Shown here piece by piece: positions 33,999 through 44,267 of a stretch of 64,000 bases of DNA. The first letter of the stretch is position 1, and each line of letters opens with the position of its first letter. The notes beneath the pieces are model-generated. The model made no database searches, was not told the origin of the DNA, and saw only the letters and a program-made list of their open reading frames with translations. The stretch covers positions 62,001 through 126,000 of the forward strand of contig CABXWY010000003.1 of the NCBI GenBank assembly GCA_902515985.1, read 5' to 3'. The translations under genes and the position numbers were made by a program. Source of the DNA: an uncultured Pelagibacteraceae bacterium. GTDB taxonomy: Bacteria; Pseudomonadota; Alphaproteobacteria; Pelagibacterales; Pelagibacteraceae.

Positions 33999-34963
33999 TA
34001 ATTGCTTAATTCAGGGTCAATTTTTACAGCCGCTTCCCAAAGTTTTTCAACAGAGTTTACTGAATTTAAAAATTCTTTTTTTTCTTTTTCATCTAGCTCA
34101 ATTTCATCGATTTTTTCTACACCTTTATTTCCAATAAAAACTGGAACCCCAGCATAAATATTTTTTACACCGTATTCTCCATTTAAATAAGCTGCGCAAG
34201 GCAAAATTTTTTTTTCATCATTTAGAAAAGATATAGCCATTTCAACTCCCGACGCGGCAGGTGCATAATAAGCAGATCCCTTTTCTAAAAGCTTAACTAT
34301 TTCTGCGCCTCCGTCTCTTGTCCTTTGATTAATACTTTCAACTTTATCTTCGGAAATCTTTCCTTCTTTAATTAAATCTTTTAAATTTTTACCATTTACT
34401 TTTGTAAATCTAGGAAGAGGAACCATAGTATCTCCATGACCTCCCATAACCATTGCGTCTATTTGTTTAACTGGAATTCCTAACTCTAAAGATAAAAAAA
34501 GCTTAAACCTGGAGCTATCAAGAATTCCTGCCATTCCAACCACTTTATTTGTTGGCAATTTTGAATATTTTTGAAATGCCATTACCATTACATCCAAGGG
34601 ATTAGTGATACAAATTACAAATGCATCAGGACAGTTAGTTTTAACACCAGAAGCAACTTGCTTCATAATTTTTAAATTTATACCCAATAAGTCATCTCTA
34701 CTCATTCCAGGTTTTCTAGGAACTCCTGCTGTGATTATTATTACATCAGAATCTTTTATATCCTCATACTTATCTGTCCCTTTAAATTTTACGTCAAAAC
34801 CGTCAACTGAAGATGACTGTGCAATATCTAATGCTTTTCCTTTTGCGATGCCAGGAGCAACATCAAATAACATTACTTCGGAGGCAATTTCTTTAAGACC
34901 AATTAAATGTGCCAATGTTCCGCCTATTTGACCAGCTCCAATTAATGATATTTTTTTTTTCAT
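33998..34963 (-). CDS. mdh: Malate dehydrogenase (LDH-like type)
   Basis: 321 residues. NAD motif [12 protein letters not shown] near 7, substrate loop [15 protein letters not shown] with the specificity arginine, and the active-site [10 protein letters not shown]. This is the lactate-dehydrogenase-like malate dehydrogenase of alphaproteobacteria. It oxidises malate to oxaloacetate. It is placed directly upstream of sucCD as in many relatives and follows mmsA by one base. Confidence 0.97.
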   Translation of the reverse strand: MKKKISLIGAGQIGGTLAHLIGLKEIASEVMLFDVAPGIAKGKALDIAQSSSVDGFDVKFKGTDKYEDIKDSDVIIITAGVPRKPGMSRDDLLGINLKIMKQVASGVKTNCPDAFVICITNPLDVMVMAFQKYSKLPTNKVVGMAGILDSSRFKLFLSLELGIPVKQIDAMVMGGHGDTMVPLPRFTKVNGKNLKDLIKEGKISEDKVESINQRTRDGGAEIVKLLEKGSAYYAPAASGVEMAISFLNDEKKILPCAAYLNGEYGVKNIYAGVPVFIGNKGVEKIDEIELDEKEKKEFLNSVNSVEKLWEAAVKIDPELSN

Positions 34964-34964
34964 A

Positions 34965-36458
34965 TTATTTCGTTGTTGGCATTACAAACTCAGGGTTTGA
35001 TCTTATACCAGATGGCCATCTTGAAGTGACTGTTTTAAGTTTAGTATAAAACCTTACTCCCTCAGGTCCATGCATGTGTTGGTCTCCAAAAAGAGATCTT
35101 TTCCATCCGCCAAAGCTATGAAAAGCCATAGGTACAGGTATTGGAATATTTATACCAACCATTCCAACTTTTATTTTACTTGAAAAAGTTCTTGCAGCAT
35201 CTCCATCTCTTGTAAAGATACTTACTCCATTTCCAAACTCATGATCATTTACAAGCTGTGTTGCTTCAGAAAAGTCTTTTGCTCTTACAACTGACAAAAC
35301 TGGTCCAAATATTTCTTCATTATAGATTCTCATATTTTTTTTTACATCATCAAATAAACATCCACCTATAAAAAAACCTTTTTCATATCCTTGTAATTTT
35401 AAGTCTCTTCCATCAACAACTAATTTTGCTCCTTCTCTCACACCAAGATCTACATATCCTCTAACTTTATCTAAATGTTCTTTAGTAACTAAAGGTCCCA
35501 TTTCCGAATGTTTATCCATTCCAGGACCAACTTTGAGAGCTTCAACTTTTTTTGATAACCTTTCAACAAGTTTGTCTCCTATACCACCAACAGCTACTGC
35601 AACAGATTGGGCCATACATCTCTCACCAGCAGATCCATAAGCTGCTCCCATTAATCCATTTACAGCTTGATCCAAATCACAATCAGGCATAACAACACAA
35701 TGATTTTTTGCTCCTCCTAAAGCTTGAACCCTTTTTTCATTTTTAGCTGCATTTTCATAAATATATTTTGCAATTGGAGTAGAGCCAACAAAACTTACTG
35801 CTTGAATATCTTTATTAAGTAAAATTGCGTCTACAACTTCTTTGTCTCCATTAACAACATTAAATACCCCATCTGGCAAACCAGCTTCTTTAAAAAGTTC
35901 TGCTAGTTTTATCGAACATGAAGGGTCTTTTTCAGAAGGTTTTAATATAAATGTATTTCCACAAGCAATTGCCATTGGAAACATCCACATTGGAACCATT
36001 GCTGGAAAATTAAAAGGAGTGATTCCAGCACAAACTCCTAATGGTTGTCTAATAGACCAGCTATCAACATCTGAGCCTACATTCTCCGTAAACTCTCCTT
36101 TAAGCATTTGAGGTATTCCACATGCAAATTCAACAACTTCTAAACCTCTTGTTAAAGAACCTTTTGCATCCTCATAAACTTTCCCATGTTCTGAAACTAT
36201 CATTTTTGCAATTTGGTCTGAGTTTTTTTCAATTAATTCTTTAAATTTAAACATTACCCTAGCTCTTAGTAATGGAGGTTTTAAAGACCAGTCCTCAAAA
36301 GCTTTTTTTGCAACTATTACTGTATTATCTAAATCTTTTTGAGTACCAAGCATCACCTCAGAAGATTGATCTCCAGTCGAAGGATCAAAAACTTTTCCTT
36401 TTCTTTTTGACTCGCCAGAAATAGATTTTCCATCCACAAAGTGCTGAATTAAATTCAT
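34965..36458 (-). CDS. mmsA: (Methyl)malonate-semialdehyde dehydrogenase, CoA-acylating
   Basis: 497 residues of the aldehyde dehydrogenase superfamily, MmsA type. The catalytic cysteine lies in [11 protein letters not shown], preceded by [17 protein letters not shown], and the end [13 protein letters not shown] is characteristic. It turns methylmalonate or malonate semialdehyde into propionyl-CoA or acetyl-CoA plus CO2. It feeds valine, thymine, beta-alanine or 3-hydroxypropionate carbon into central metabolism. It sits unusually between sdhB and mdh. Which semialdehyde is used cannot be read. Confidence 0.93.
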   Translation of the reverse strand: MNLIQHFVDGKSISGESKRKGKVFDPSTGDQSSEVMLGTQKDLDNTVIVAKKAFEDWSLKPPLLRARVMFKFKELIEKNSDQIAKMIVSEHGKVYEDAKGSLTRGLEVVEFACGIPQMLKGEFTENVGSDVDSWSIRQPLGVCAGITPFNFPAMVPMWMFPMAIACGNTFILKPSEKDPSCSIKLAELFKEAGLPDGVFNVVNGDKEVVDAILLNKDIQAVSFVGSTPIAKYIYENAAKNEKRVQALGGAKNHCVVMPDCDLDQAVNGLMGAAYGSAGERCMAQSVAVAVGGIGDKLVERLSKKVEALKVGPGMDKHSEMGPLVTKEHLDKVRGYVDLGVREGAKLVVDGRDLKLQGYEKGFFIGGCLFDDVKKNMRIYNEEIFGPVLSVVRAKDFSEATQLVNDHEFGNGVSIFTRDGDAARTFSSKIKVGMVGINIPIPVPMAFHSFGGWKRSLFGDQHMHGPEGVRFYTKLKTVTSRWPSGIRSNPEFVMPTTK

Positions 36459-36481
36459 TGAAAAATTGTTTAAATAACTAA

Positions 36482-37255
36482 TTAACTTGTTGCAAGCATT
36501 TTCTTAATCGATGCAATCGCTTTTGCTGGATTTAATCCTTTAGGACATGCATTTGTACAATTCATGATGGTATGGCATCTATACAATTTAAGCTCATCAG
36601 CAACTTTTTTTAATCTCGCTTTTCTATCCTCATCCCTGCTATCAATTATCCATCTGTAAGCCTGCAGCAAGACTGCTGGTCCTAAATATTTTTCCCCATT
36701 CCACCAATAACTAGGACATGAAGTTGAACAGCAGGCGCACATTATACATTCATATAAACCATCTAATTTGGCTCTATCTTCCTTGGACTGCAGGTTTTCT
36801 CTTTCAGAAATATTTTTTGAATTTTTAAGCCAAGGTTCAACTGACTCATACTGTTTATATAAAGTACTTAAATCCCCTATAAGATCTTTTAAAACTTTTA
36901 AATGTGGTAGTGGATAGATATTTATATCACCTTTAATTTCTGAATGCGATTTGGTACATGCAAGTCCATTTTTTCCATCCATATTCATAGCACAAGATCC
37001 ACAAACTCCATGAGCACAAGATCTTCTGTAAGCAATTGAGGGATCAATTTCATTTTTAATCTTATTTAAAATATCTAAAACTTTAGATGGACAGTTGTTC
37101 ATATCTACTTCATAAGTATCTATTCTCGGATTCTCTTCTGTAGAGGGATCCCACCTATACACATTAACTTTTCTTAAATTTTTTGAACCAGTTTTATCCT
37201 TATAATAATTACCTTTTTTAACTTTTGATTTTTCAGGTAATCTTATTTGGACCAT
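36482..37255 (-). CDS. sdhB: Succinate dehydrogenase iron-sulfur subunit
   Basis: 257 residues. Three cysteine clusters are visible: [15 protein letters not shown] for 2Fe-2[17 protein letters not shown] for 4Fe-4S, and [17 protein letters not shown] for 3Fe-4S. It passes electrons from SdhA to quinone at the inner membrane. It overlaps sdhA by one base. Length is normal. Confidence 0.98.
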   Translation of the reverse strand: MVQIRLPEKSKVKKGNYYKDKTGSKNLRKVNVYRWDPSTEENPRIDTYEVDMNNCPSKVLDILNKIKNEIDPSIAYRRSCAHGVCGSCAMNMDGKNGLACTKSHSEIKGDINIYPLPHLKVLKDLIGDLSTLYKQYESVEPWLKNSKNISERENLQSKEDRAKLDGLYECIMCACCSTSCPSYWWNGEKYLGPAVLLQAYRWIIDSRDEDRKARLKKVADELKLYRCHTIMNCTNACPKGLNPAKAIASIKKMLATS

Positions 37256-39030
37256 TAATATACTCTTTCTTGAGGTGGAAAATATTGTACTTCATTTGTA
37301 AGTGTTGAAATATTCACAGGCCTATAGTTTATCTTGGTTTTTGAGCCATCGCACCATGATAAAGTATGTTTCATAAAAGATTTATCATCTCTTTTTGGAA
37401 AATCTTCCCTAGCATGTGCACCTCTACTCTCTTTTCTATTATAAGCAGAGTCCATTGTTGTAATTGCTTGTCTAATCAAATTATCAAATTCAAGTGTTTC
37501 GACCAAGTCGGTGTTAAAAATCAATGAATTATCTTTTACTGAAATATCATCCATTCCGTAAAAAGACTTCCTTATTTCCTCTACACCCTCTTTTAAAGTT
37601 TTTTCTGTTCTAAAAACTGCACATTTTGATTGCATTGTTTTTTGCATAGCTAATCTAAGATCAGCAGTTGGACTTGAACCTTTTGAGTTTCTCAATTTAT
37701 CAAATCTATCTAAGCATTTATCTGTTTCACTTTGAGAAATCTCCTCATGCTTCATGCCGGGTTTAATTAATTCAGATGCTCTTTTTGCTGCGGCTCTTCC
37801 AAATACAACTAGATCTATTAAGGAATTTGATCCTAATCTGTTTGCTCCATGTACAGAGACACAAGCCGCTTCTCCTATGGCCATAAGTCCAGGTACTGTT
37901 TTAGTAGACCCATTCATTGTAATTACCTCTGCTTTATAATTAGTTGGTATCCCACCCATATTATAATGAACAGTTGGGACAACTGGAATTGGCTCCTTAG
38001 TGACATCAACATTTGCAAATAATTTTGAAGCCTCAGAAATTCCTGGCAACCTGTCCTCAATTACTTTTTTATCTAAATGATTTAAGTGTAAATGAACATG
38101 GTCTTTATCCTTTCCTATTCCTCGACCTTCATTAATTTCAACTGCAATTGATCTACTTACAACATCTCTTGACGCAAGATCTTTTGCTTTTGGTGCATAT
38201 TTTTCCATAAACCTATCGCCTTTAGAGTTTACTAAATATCCTCCTTCTCCTCTTACACCTTCAGAAATTAGAGTTCCATGTCCATATATTCCTGTAGGAT
38301 GAAACTGTACAAATTCCATATCTTGAAGCGGCAAACCTGCTCTCAAAACCATTGCGTTACCATCTCCAGTACATGTGTGGGCAGATGTAGCTGAATAGTA
38401 AACTTTTCCATAACCTCCTGTTGCAATTATTGTAATGTGGGATCTAAATCTATGAATTGTCCCATCATTTAAATTCCAGGCAATTAAACCTTTGCACTCT
38501 CCATTTTTCATTAACAAATCTAGTGCGAAATATTCTATAAAAAATTCAGTATTATGTTTAAGAGCCTGACCATAAAGAGTATGTAAAATTGCATGTCCAG
38601 TTCTATCTGCTGCAGCGCAAGTTCTTTGAACTGTCTCATTTCCGTAATTTTTCGTCATTCCACCAAATGGTCTCTGATAAATTTTTCCATCTTCTGTTCT
38701 GCTAAATGGAACGCCATACTTTTCTAATTCTAAAACTGCTCTTGGTGCTTCCTTGCAAAGATATTCAATACAATCTTGATCTCCCAACCAATCTGCTCCT
38801 TTTACAGTATCATACATGTGCCATCTCCAATCATCTTCGCCCATATTTCCAAGAGCTGCTGAGATACCTCCTTGCGCAGCAGATGTATGACTTCTAGTTG
38901 GGAACACTTTAGATATGCAAGCAGTCTTTAATCCAGCTTCACTTAACCCTACTGCAGCTCTAAGTCCAGATCCTCCAGCACCTAAAACAACAACGTCGTA
39001 TTCGTGATCTATAATTTTATAACTGCTCAT
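37255..39030 (-). CDS. sdhA: Succinate dehydrogenase flavoprotein subunit
   Basis: 591 residues. FAD motif [16 protein letters not shown], the covalent-flavin histidine in [24 protein letters not shown] and [18 protein letters not shown]. It oxidises succinate to fumarate. It overlaps sdhD by ATGA upstream and sdhB by one base downstream. Canonical length. Confidence 0.99.
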   Translation of the reverse strand: MSSYKIIDHEYDVVVLGAGGSGLRAAVGLSEAGLKTACISKVFPTRSHTSAAQGGISAALGNMGEDDWRWHMYDTVKGADWLGDQDCIEYLCKEAPRAVLELEKYGVPFSRTEDGKIYQRPFGGMTKNYGNETVQRTCAAADRTGHAILHTLYGQALKHNTEFFIEYFALDLLMKNGECKGLIAWNLNDGTIHRFRSHITIIATGGYGKVYYSATSAHTCTGDGNAMVLRAGLPLQDMEFVQFHPTGIYGHGTLISEGVRGEGGYLVNSKGDRFMEKYAPKAKDLASRDVVSRSIAVEINEGRGIGKDKDHVHLHLNHLDKKVIEDRLPGISEASKLFANVDVTKEPIPVVPTVHYNMGGIPTNYKAEVITMNGSTKTVPGLMAIGEAACVSVHGANRLGSNSLIDLVVFGRAAAKRASELIKPGMKHEEISQSETDKCLDRFDKLRNSKGSSPTADLRLAMQKTMQSKCAVFRTEKTLKEGVEEIRKSFYGMDDISVKDNSLIFNTDLVETLEFDNLIRQAITTMDSAYNRKESRGAHAREDFPKRDDKSFMKHTLSWCDGSKTKINYRPVNISTLTNEVQYFPPQERVY

Positions 39031-39356
39031 AAGCTTAGTTTGTATAATATAAATATTGTAAAAATTGGCATTATAATAGCAAATAAATACAGGGTTTTGT
39101 TTGCGACATTTTTTATTTTTTGATCAACTATATAATCCTCAAATACCTCACTTATGCTTAATGATGAGTAAAAATAGAGAAATATGACAAATAAAGAGAA
39201 CATAAATTTGTTGGGTTGGTCAGTAAAAAAGGTGCTTACTTCTTCAAAGTCTAAATTATATATAGATACAAGTTTAAATAAGAACCAGAGCATTAATGGC
39301 AGCATAACCACAACACTTAATTTTAAAAAAATCCACTTTTTTGTAGCACTAATCAT
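39027..39356 (-). CDS. sdhD: Succinate dehydrogenase membrane anchor SdhD
   Basis: 109 residues with three hydrophobic helices (around 12-30, 50-65 and 85-106). Sequence is poorly conserved, as is normal for SdhD. Function is assigned mainly by position between sdhC and sdhA in the order C-D-A-B. It would help bind heme b and quinone; an HxxxD-like ligand set is not obvious. One base after sdhC, ATGA overlap with sdhA. Confidence 0.85.
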   Translation of the reverse strand: MISATKKWIFLKLSVVVMLPLMLWFLFKLVSIYNLDFEEVSTFFTDQPNKFMFSLFVIFLYFYSSLSISEVFEDYIVDQKIKNVANKTLYLFAIIMPIFTIFILYKLSL

Positions 39357-39357
39357 A

Positions 39358-39738
39358 TTAAAAAAGATTTCCCACTAGGTAAATTAATACTGTTAGTATA
39401 AAAGAACCAAATATAACAATTAGTCCAGTTATATTTGCAACTTTAAGATCAAATCCTATACCGTAATCCCAAAATAAGTGTCGTATTTCACTCAATATCT
39501 GGAACGAAAAAGACCAAACTATTCCTAATATTAAAAATTTTCCAAAAAAAGAATTTAAAAAAATATATATTATTTGATAATTTTCATCACCCAAAAGTAG
39601 ATAAGCAACCCAAAAACATATTAATGTTACGGCTGTTAAATTAATAATACCAGCTATTCGATGAGAAATTGAAACTAAAGAGGATATATGCCAATTATAA
39701 ATTTGAATATGAGGTGATAAAGGATTTTCATTTTTCAT
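39358..39738 (-). CDS. sdhC: Succinate dehydrogenase cytochrome b556 subunit
   Basis: 126 residues. The signature NPLSPHIQIYNWHISSLVSI-type start followed by SHRIAGI is the SdhC quinone/heme region, and EIRHLFWDYGIGFD contains the likely heme histidine. Three membrane helices. It anchors SdhAB and reduces ubiquinone. It starts within the last four bases of asd. Confidence 0.95.
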   Translation of the reverse strand: MKNENPLSPHIQIYNWHISSLVSISHRIAGIINLTAVTLICFWVAYLLLGDENYQIIYIFLNSFFGKFLILGIVWSFSFQILSEIRHLFWDYGIGFDLKVANITGLIVIFGSFILTVLIYLVGNLF

Positions 39739-40733
39739 TTATTCATCCTAAGATATGTTTCAGCAATTTCCACAGCATTAAGAGCCGCACCTCTTAATAA
39801 ATTATCTGAAACGATCCATAAATTTAAAGAATTTGTTTTTGACTTGTCTTCTCTAATTCTAGATATAAATGTTTCATTTTTACCTTCAGCATCGATTGGG
39901 GTTATATATCCAGCATCACTTCTTTTATCAAAAACTTTACAACCATCTGAACTATTTAATACCTCGTGTATTTTTTCTAAAGTGAAAGGTTTTTCAAACT
40001 CTATATTAACTGACTCTGCGTGAGAAACTCTTACGGGAATTCTCACACAAGTAGCTGTTAATTTAATTTTGTTATCTAAAATTTTTTTAGTTTCATTTAT
40101 CATTTTTAATTCTTCTTTTGTGTAACCATCTTCAGAGAAGCTATCTATATGAGGAATTGCATTGAATGCAATCTGCTTAGTAAAGTTCTTAGAGGTAATT
40201 TTTTCATTATTTATAGCTGCTTGTGTTTGCTCAATCATCTCATCCATAGGAGCTTTTCCAGCTCCTGAGGTCGATTGATAAGTTGAAGCAATGACTCTTT
40301 TTATTTTAAATAAGTCGTGTAGAGGTTTAAGAACTATTACTAGCTGTGCAGTAGAACAATTTGGGTTTGCAATGATATTTTTAGGTACTTTTTCCATGTG
40401 ATTAGAGTTTACTTGGGGAACAATTAATGGAACCTCTGGATCCATTCTAAAAAAACTAGAATTATCAATTACTAAAGAATTTTTGGCAGCTTTTGCTGCA
40501 AATTTTTCTGAGATTTTTCCCCCTGCTGAAAAAAAAGATAAATTTACTTTTGAAAAATCAAAATTATCAAGTGACTCAACTTTAATTTCTCTACCATTAA
40601 ATTTTAAATTTGACCCTTGGCTTTTTTGAGATGCTAATAAATATAAGTTCTCCACCTCAAAATTTTTTTTTTCTAAAACTTCAAGGATTATTCTTCCTAC
40701 ATTTCCAGTTGCTCCTACAATTGCTATATTCAT
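39735..40733 (-). CDS. asd: Aspartate-semialdehyde dehydrogenase
   Basis: 332 residues. NADP motif GATGNVGRIILEVL (7-20), the catalytic cysteine in NPNCSTAQLV, STYQSTSGAGK, and the C-terminal histidine region RVSHAESVN. It reduces aspartyl phosphate to the semialdehyde for lysine/diaminopimelate, threonine and methionine. It is placed between dmdA and sdhC, 20 bases after dmdA and overlapping sdhC by ATGA. Its product leads to homoserine, the MetX substrate. Confidence 0.96.
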   Translation of the reverse strand: MNIAIVGATGNVGRIILEVLEKKNFEVENLYLLASQKSQGSNLKFNGREIKVESLDNFDFSKVNLSFFSAGGKISEKFAAKAAKNSLVIDNSSFFRMDPEVPLIVPQVNSNHMEKVPKNIIANPNCSTAQLVIVLKPLHDLFKIKRVIASTYQSTSGAGKAPMDEMIEQTQAAINNEKITSKNFTKQIAFNAIPHIDSFSEDGYTKEELKMINETKKILDNKIKLTATCVRIPVRVSHAESVNIEFEKPFTLEKIHEVLNSSDGCKVFDKRSDAGYITPIDAEGKNETFISRIREDKSKTNSLNLWIVSDNLLRGAALNAVEIAETYLRMNK

Positions 40734-40753
40734 TACTAGTCTGTGAATTTATA

Positions 40754-41866
40754 CTAAATGAAAGGTAAATCGCAAACTTTTCCAGAGCAATTTTTACCAT
40801 CTATAGATACCGAAAATTCCTGAGAAGCTTTAAAATATGGTTTATTTACCATAGCTATGCCAATTACTTGTTTAAACATTGGATTATACGATCCTGATCT
40901 CAACTCACCAATTAAATTTTTATCTTTATCAAACATATTAATAGACCCTGTTACACTTATTTCTTTAGCATTTATTTTAACTCCCATTAACTTTTTCTTA
41001 ATACCTTCAGATTTAATTTTTTTAAGCTCTTCTTTTCCTAAAAAATTAATGTCGTTATCTAAATTCACATACTTGTCAAAACCGCATTCTAACGGATTGT
41101 CGCCTATATCCATATCATTGCCATAAGATAATAAAGAACTTTCCAATCTCTCAATTAAATTAGGGCATCCTGGTTTTAAATTAAATTCATCCCCAATTTC
41201 AAATAATTTATCATACAAAGCCAAACCGGCTTCAGTATGCTGCATATAAACCTCAAAACCACCTTGCTTTGACCACCCTGATCTAGCTATTAAATGCTTT
41301 GCTCCACCAAATTCATAGTAATCGAAACCGAAAAATTTAAGATCTTTTATTTTTGGACCCAAAACTTTTGCCATTAAGTCATTAGACTTTGGACCTTGAA
41401 CAGAAAATATATCAACTTTTGCCTCAAATATATTTACATCAAAATTATTTCCTATCGCTAAACCCTTTGCAAATAACTCTACATCTGAGTCCGATAGTGA
41501 TATCCACCATCTATCTTCGGCTAACTTTAAAATTACAGGATCATTTATTAATTTTGCTTTATCATCTATAATTGGTGCATAATAACATCTTCCAATTTTT
41601 GCTTTGGATAAATCTCTACATGTCATTAATTGAACTAATTTATAAGAATCTTTACCATTAATTTCTGTTTGTCTTTGTACTGCAGCATCCCAAACTTGAA
41701 CATGATCTTTTAAATGCTGATAGAGTTCCTCTAATGGTCCACCAAACCTAGTTGGTAAAATCATATGGTTATAAACTGTATAAGCAGAGGCTCCTTGTTT
41801 TTCTATTCTAGATGTATAAGGAGTTCCTCTAAGTCTTCTTGATTTAGATAAAAAAAAGTTTTTCAT
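40754..41866 (-). CDS. dmdA: Dimethylsulfoniopropionate demethylase
   Basis: 370 residues, close to the 369 of the characterised SAR11 DmdA. Segments such as [60 protein letters not shown] and [19 protein letters not shown] match my memory of that protein, and not ordinary GcvT (which is a paralogue of the same fold). It moves a methyl from DMSP to tetrahydrofolate, leaving methylmercaptopropionate. It ends a cluster with dmdC, dmdB and a hydrolase, which supports the call. Start overlaps the hydrolase stop by ATGA. Confidence 0.93.
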   Translation of the reverse strand: MKNFFLSKSRRLRGTPYTSRIEKQGASAYTVYNHMILPTRFGGPLEELYQHLKDHVQVWDAAVQRQTEINGKDSYKLVQLMTCRDLSKAKIGRCYYAPIIDDKAKLINDPVILKLAEDRWWISLSDSDVELFAKGLAIGNNFDVNIFEAKVDIFSVQGPKSNDLMAKVLGPKIKDLKFFGFDYYEFGGAKHLIARSGWSKQGGFEVYMQHTEAGLALYDKLFEIGDEFNLKPGCPNLIERLESSLLSYGNDMDIGDNPLECGFDKYVNLDNDINFLGKEELKKIKSEGIKKKLMGVKINAKEISVTGSINMFDKDKNLIGELRSGSYNPMFKQVIGIAMVNKPYFKASQEFSVSIDGKNCSGKVCDLPFI

Positions 41867-42639
41867 TTATTTAAAAATTCTATTACAGATTTTCTCATTT
41901 CAAAAGCGCTTTCAAAAATTATCATGTGTCCACAATTATTGATAATTTTTACTTCTGAGTCTGAAATTTTTTCTGCCATTTTTTTTCCTATTTCTAGTGG
42001 AACCATTTTATCAAGATCACCTAAAATACATAAAGTAGAGCACTTTATTTTTTCAAGAGAATCTTTCCCGGACTTATAATTGTTACAGGCATTTAAGTCT
42101 ACATACAAAATTTCTCTAATTTCTCTTGTTGAATTAATAATTTTTTTTACAGGATTTCCTCCTATAAATGCCTTCGAACCTTCGTAACCCCATTTCATCA
42201 TTAGGTGTATAGATTTCTCATCCCCATTAAATGCTAGATCTAAAAGATCTTGATTAACAGGAAGTTTATAAGAGCCAGAAACGAGAACCAGTTTATCAAC
42301 TAAATTTGGGTATTTAGATGCAAAATCAATTCCTACAAGACAACCTTGTGAATGCCCAATAAAAGTGGCCTTTTCTATTTCAAGTTTTTTGATTAAATCA
42401 GCTACCCAATCTGATATTCCTTCGATTGTTTCTATTGCAGGACCATCAGAATTACCATGACCGGGTAAATCTATTGAGAAAACATTAAATCCTTTAGAGG
42501 CATAAAATTGTTCATGAAGCGACCAAACAATATGAGTTAATCCACTTCCATGCATTAAAATTATTGAAGGTTTAGATTTATCAATATCCATACCTCCAGT
42601 GGATATAAACACGCTTTTATTATTTACCTCTAAATTCAG
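41863..42639 (-). CDS. Alpha/beta hydrolase in the DMSP cluster, likely CTG start
   Basis: 258 residues from CTG 42639. Oxyanion region [12 protein letters not shown], nucleophile in GHSQG, acid in LGDLDKMVP and histidine in NNCGHM make a complete triad. GTG 42612 is the only conventional start, but it removes the first beta strand ([15 protein letters not shown]), which homologues have, and has no well-placed ribosome site. CTG 42639 overlaps the dmdB stop as CTGA and has AAGGAG five bases upstream. It lies between dmdB and dmdA where dmdD might be expected, so it may act on a CoA thioester or an ester in this pathway. That is inference; no substrate can be named. Confidence 0.8.
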   Translation of the reverse strand: MNLEVNNKSVFISTGGMDIDKSKPSIILMHGSGLTHIVWSLHEQFYASKGFNVFSIDLPGHGNSDGPAIETIEGISDWVADLIKKLEIEKATFIGHSQGCLVGIDFASKYPNLVDKLVLVSGSYKLPVNQDLLDLAFNGDEKSIHLMMKWGYEGSKAFIGGNPVKKIINSTREIREILYVDLNACNNYKSGKDSLEKIKCSTLCILGDLDKMVPLEIGKKMAEKISDSEVKIINNCGHMIIFESAFEMRKSVIEFLNK

Positions 42640-44264
42640 TTTGGCTCCTTGGCCTTTTTTCTTAATTCGAACTTTTGAATTTTTCCAGTTGAAGTTTTAG
42701 GCAATTCACAAAACTCTATTTTTTTTGGAACTTTAAAACTTGCAAGTGTTTCTTTACAAAAATCAATTAATTCTTTCTCTGTAGTTGGCTTATCTTTTAC
42801 TGTTTCAATAAAAGCACATGGCACTTCTCCCCATTTTTCATCTGGTTTAGCTACAACAGCTGCAATTGATACTGATGGGTGTTTCGCTAAGGTATTCTCT
42901 ATTTCAATAGATGAAATATTTTCTCCTCCTGAAATAATAATATCTTTTGATCTATCTTGTATTTTTACATAACCATCGGGGTGCATTACTGCCAAATCTC
43001 CAGAATGAAACCATCCATCTTTCATTGCTTTATCAGTTGCATTTTTATCTTTAAAATATCCTTTCATAACAACGTTTCCTCGAATCATAATTTCACCAAT
43101 AGTTTTTCCATCTCTTGGGACCTCTTTCATTGTTTCAGGATCCATTATTGTTACACCTTCAGTATTAGGGTATCTTACTCCTTGTCTTGCTTTAATTTCA
43201 TTTTGTTTTTCTTCTTCAAATTCATTCCATTCATCATTCCAAGCGCATTGTGTTACATGACCATAAGTTTCTGTTAAGCCATAAACATGCATCACTTCAA
43301 AACCTAAGCTTTTCATTTTTTTAAAAATTATACTTGGTGGAGGTGCGCCAGCAGTAAGAACATAAACTTTATTTTTTAACTTTTTTCTGTCTGATTCAGG
43401 GGCTCCTGTAATCATATTTAATACTATCGGTGCTCCACCAAAATGAGTTACATTATATTTATCAATTAACTCAAATATTTTTTTAACATCAATATTTCTT
43501 AAGCAAATCGTTCTTCCATTTAACATCGGTACAGTCCATGGATAGCACCAACCATTGCAATGAAACATTGGAACGATAGTTAGAAAGTTTAATCTATTCG
43601 GCATATTCCATGCAGTAGCACTTCCAGTAGACATTAAATACGAGCCTCTGTGATGATAAACAACCCCTTTTGGATTTCCAGTTGTTCCCGAAGTATAACT
43701 TAAGGTAATTGCCTCCCATTCATCATCTGGCATTTTCCATTTGTAATTTTCATTACCAGAATTGAGGAAGTCCTCATATTCTAGATCACCTATTTTTTCT
43801 AATTTAGATTGATCAGCAAATTTATCATGAATATCAATTACAATAATTTTTTTATTTATACTTGCTAAAGCTTTTTTAACCTCTGTATGCAATTGTCTAT
43901 CAACCACTAATACTTTAGCTTCACTGTGCTCTAGAATATATGTAATTGTTTTTGCATCTAATCGAATATTAATTGTATTGAGAATTGCACCAGTCATAGG
44001 AACTGAATAATGTGCCTCGAATATCTCTGGAGTATTAAAAGCTAAAAATGAAACTGTATCTCCCTTTTTAATACCAATTTTTTCTAATGCACTCGCAAAC
44101 TTAAGACATCTCTTGTAAACTTCATTCCAAGTATATTTTCTATCTTCATAAACAATGGCCTCATAATTTGGATAAATATCTTTTGCTCTCTCTAAAAAAG
44201 ATAGAGGTGTCAAAGGTACATAATTAGCTTTGTTTTTATCAAGATTTGTTTCGTAATGGCTCAT
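42636..44264 (-). CDS. dmdB: Acyl-CoA ligase, DmdB type (methylmercaptopropionate-CoA ligase)
   Basis: 542 residues of the AMP-forming synthetase family. ATP-binding motif LSYTSGTTGNPKGVVYHHRG, VYGLTETYG, GWFHSGDLAVMHPDG and the C-terminal lysine in PKTSTGKIQKF are all intact. The general family activates short and medium acids. Its place between dmdC and dmdA indicates methylmercaptopropionate as substrate. By sequence alone it could be another fatty-acid ligase, so the symbol rests on context. Three bases follow dmdC. Confidence 0.85.
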   Translation of the reverse strand: MSHYETNLDKNKANYVPLTPLSFLERAKDIYPNYEAIVYEDRKYTWNEVYKRCLKFASALEKIGIKKGDTVSFLAFNTPEIFEAHYSVPMTGAILNTINIRLDAKTITYILEHSEAKVLVVDRQLHTEVKKALASINKKIIVIDIHDKFADQSKLEKIGDLEYEDFLNSGNENYKWKMPDDEWEAITLSYTSGTTGNPKGVVYHHRGSYLMSTGSATAWNMPNRLNFLTIVPMFHCNGWCYPWTVPMLNGRTICLRNIDVKKIFELIDKYNVTHFGGAPIVLNMITGAPESDRKKLKNKVYVLTAGAPPPSIIFKKMKSLGFEVMHVYGLTETYGHVTQCAWNDEWNEFEEEKQNEIKARQGVRYPNTEGVTIMDPETMKEVPRDGKTIGEIMIRGNVVMKGYFKDKNATDKAMKDGWFHSGDLAVMHPDGYVKIQDRSKDIIISGGENISSIEIENTLAKHPSVSIAAVVAKPDEKWGEVPCAFIETVKDKPTTEKELIDFCKETLASFKVPKKIEFCELPKTSTGKIQKFELRKKAKEPN

Positions 44265-44267
44265 TTA

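Noticed and set aside
40754..41866. Glycine cleavage T protein (GcvT)
   Set aside because: The protein shares the fold, but specific segments match DmdA and the neighbours are dmdB- and dmdC-type, with no gcvH or gcvP.
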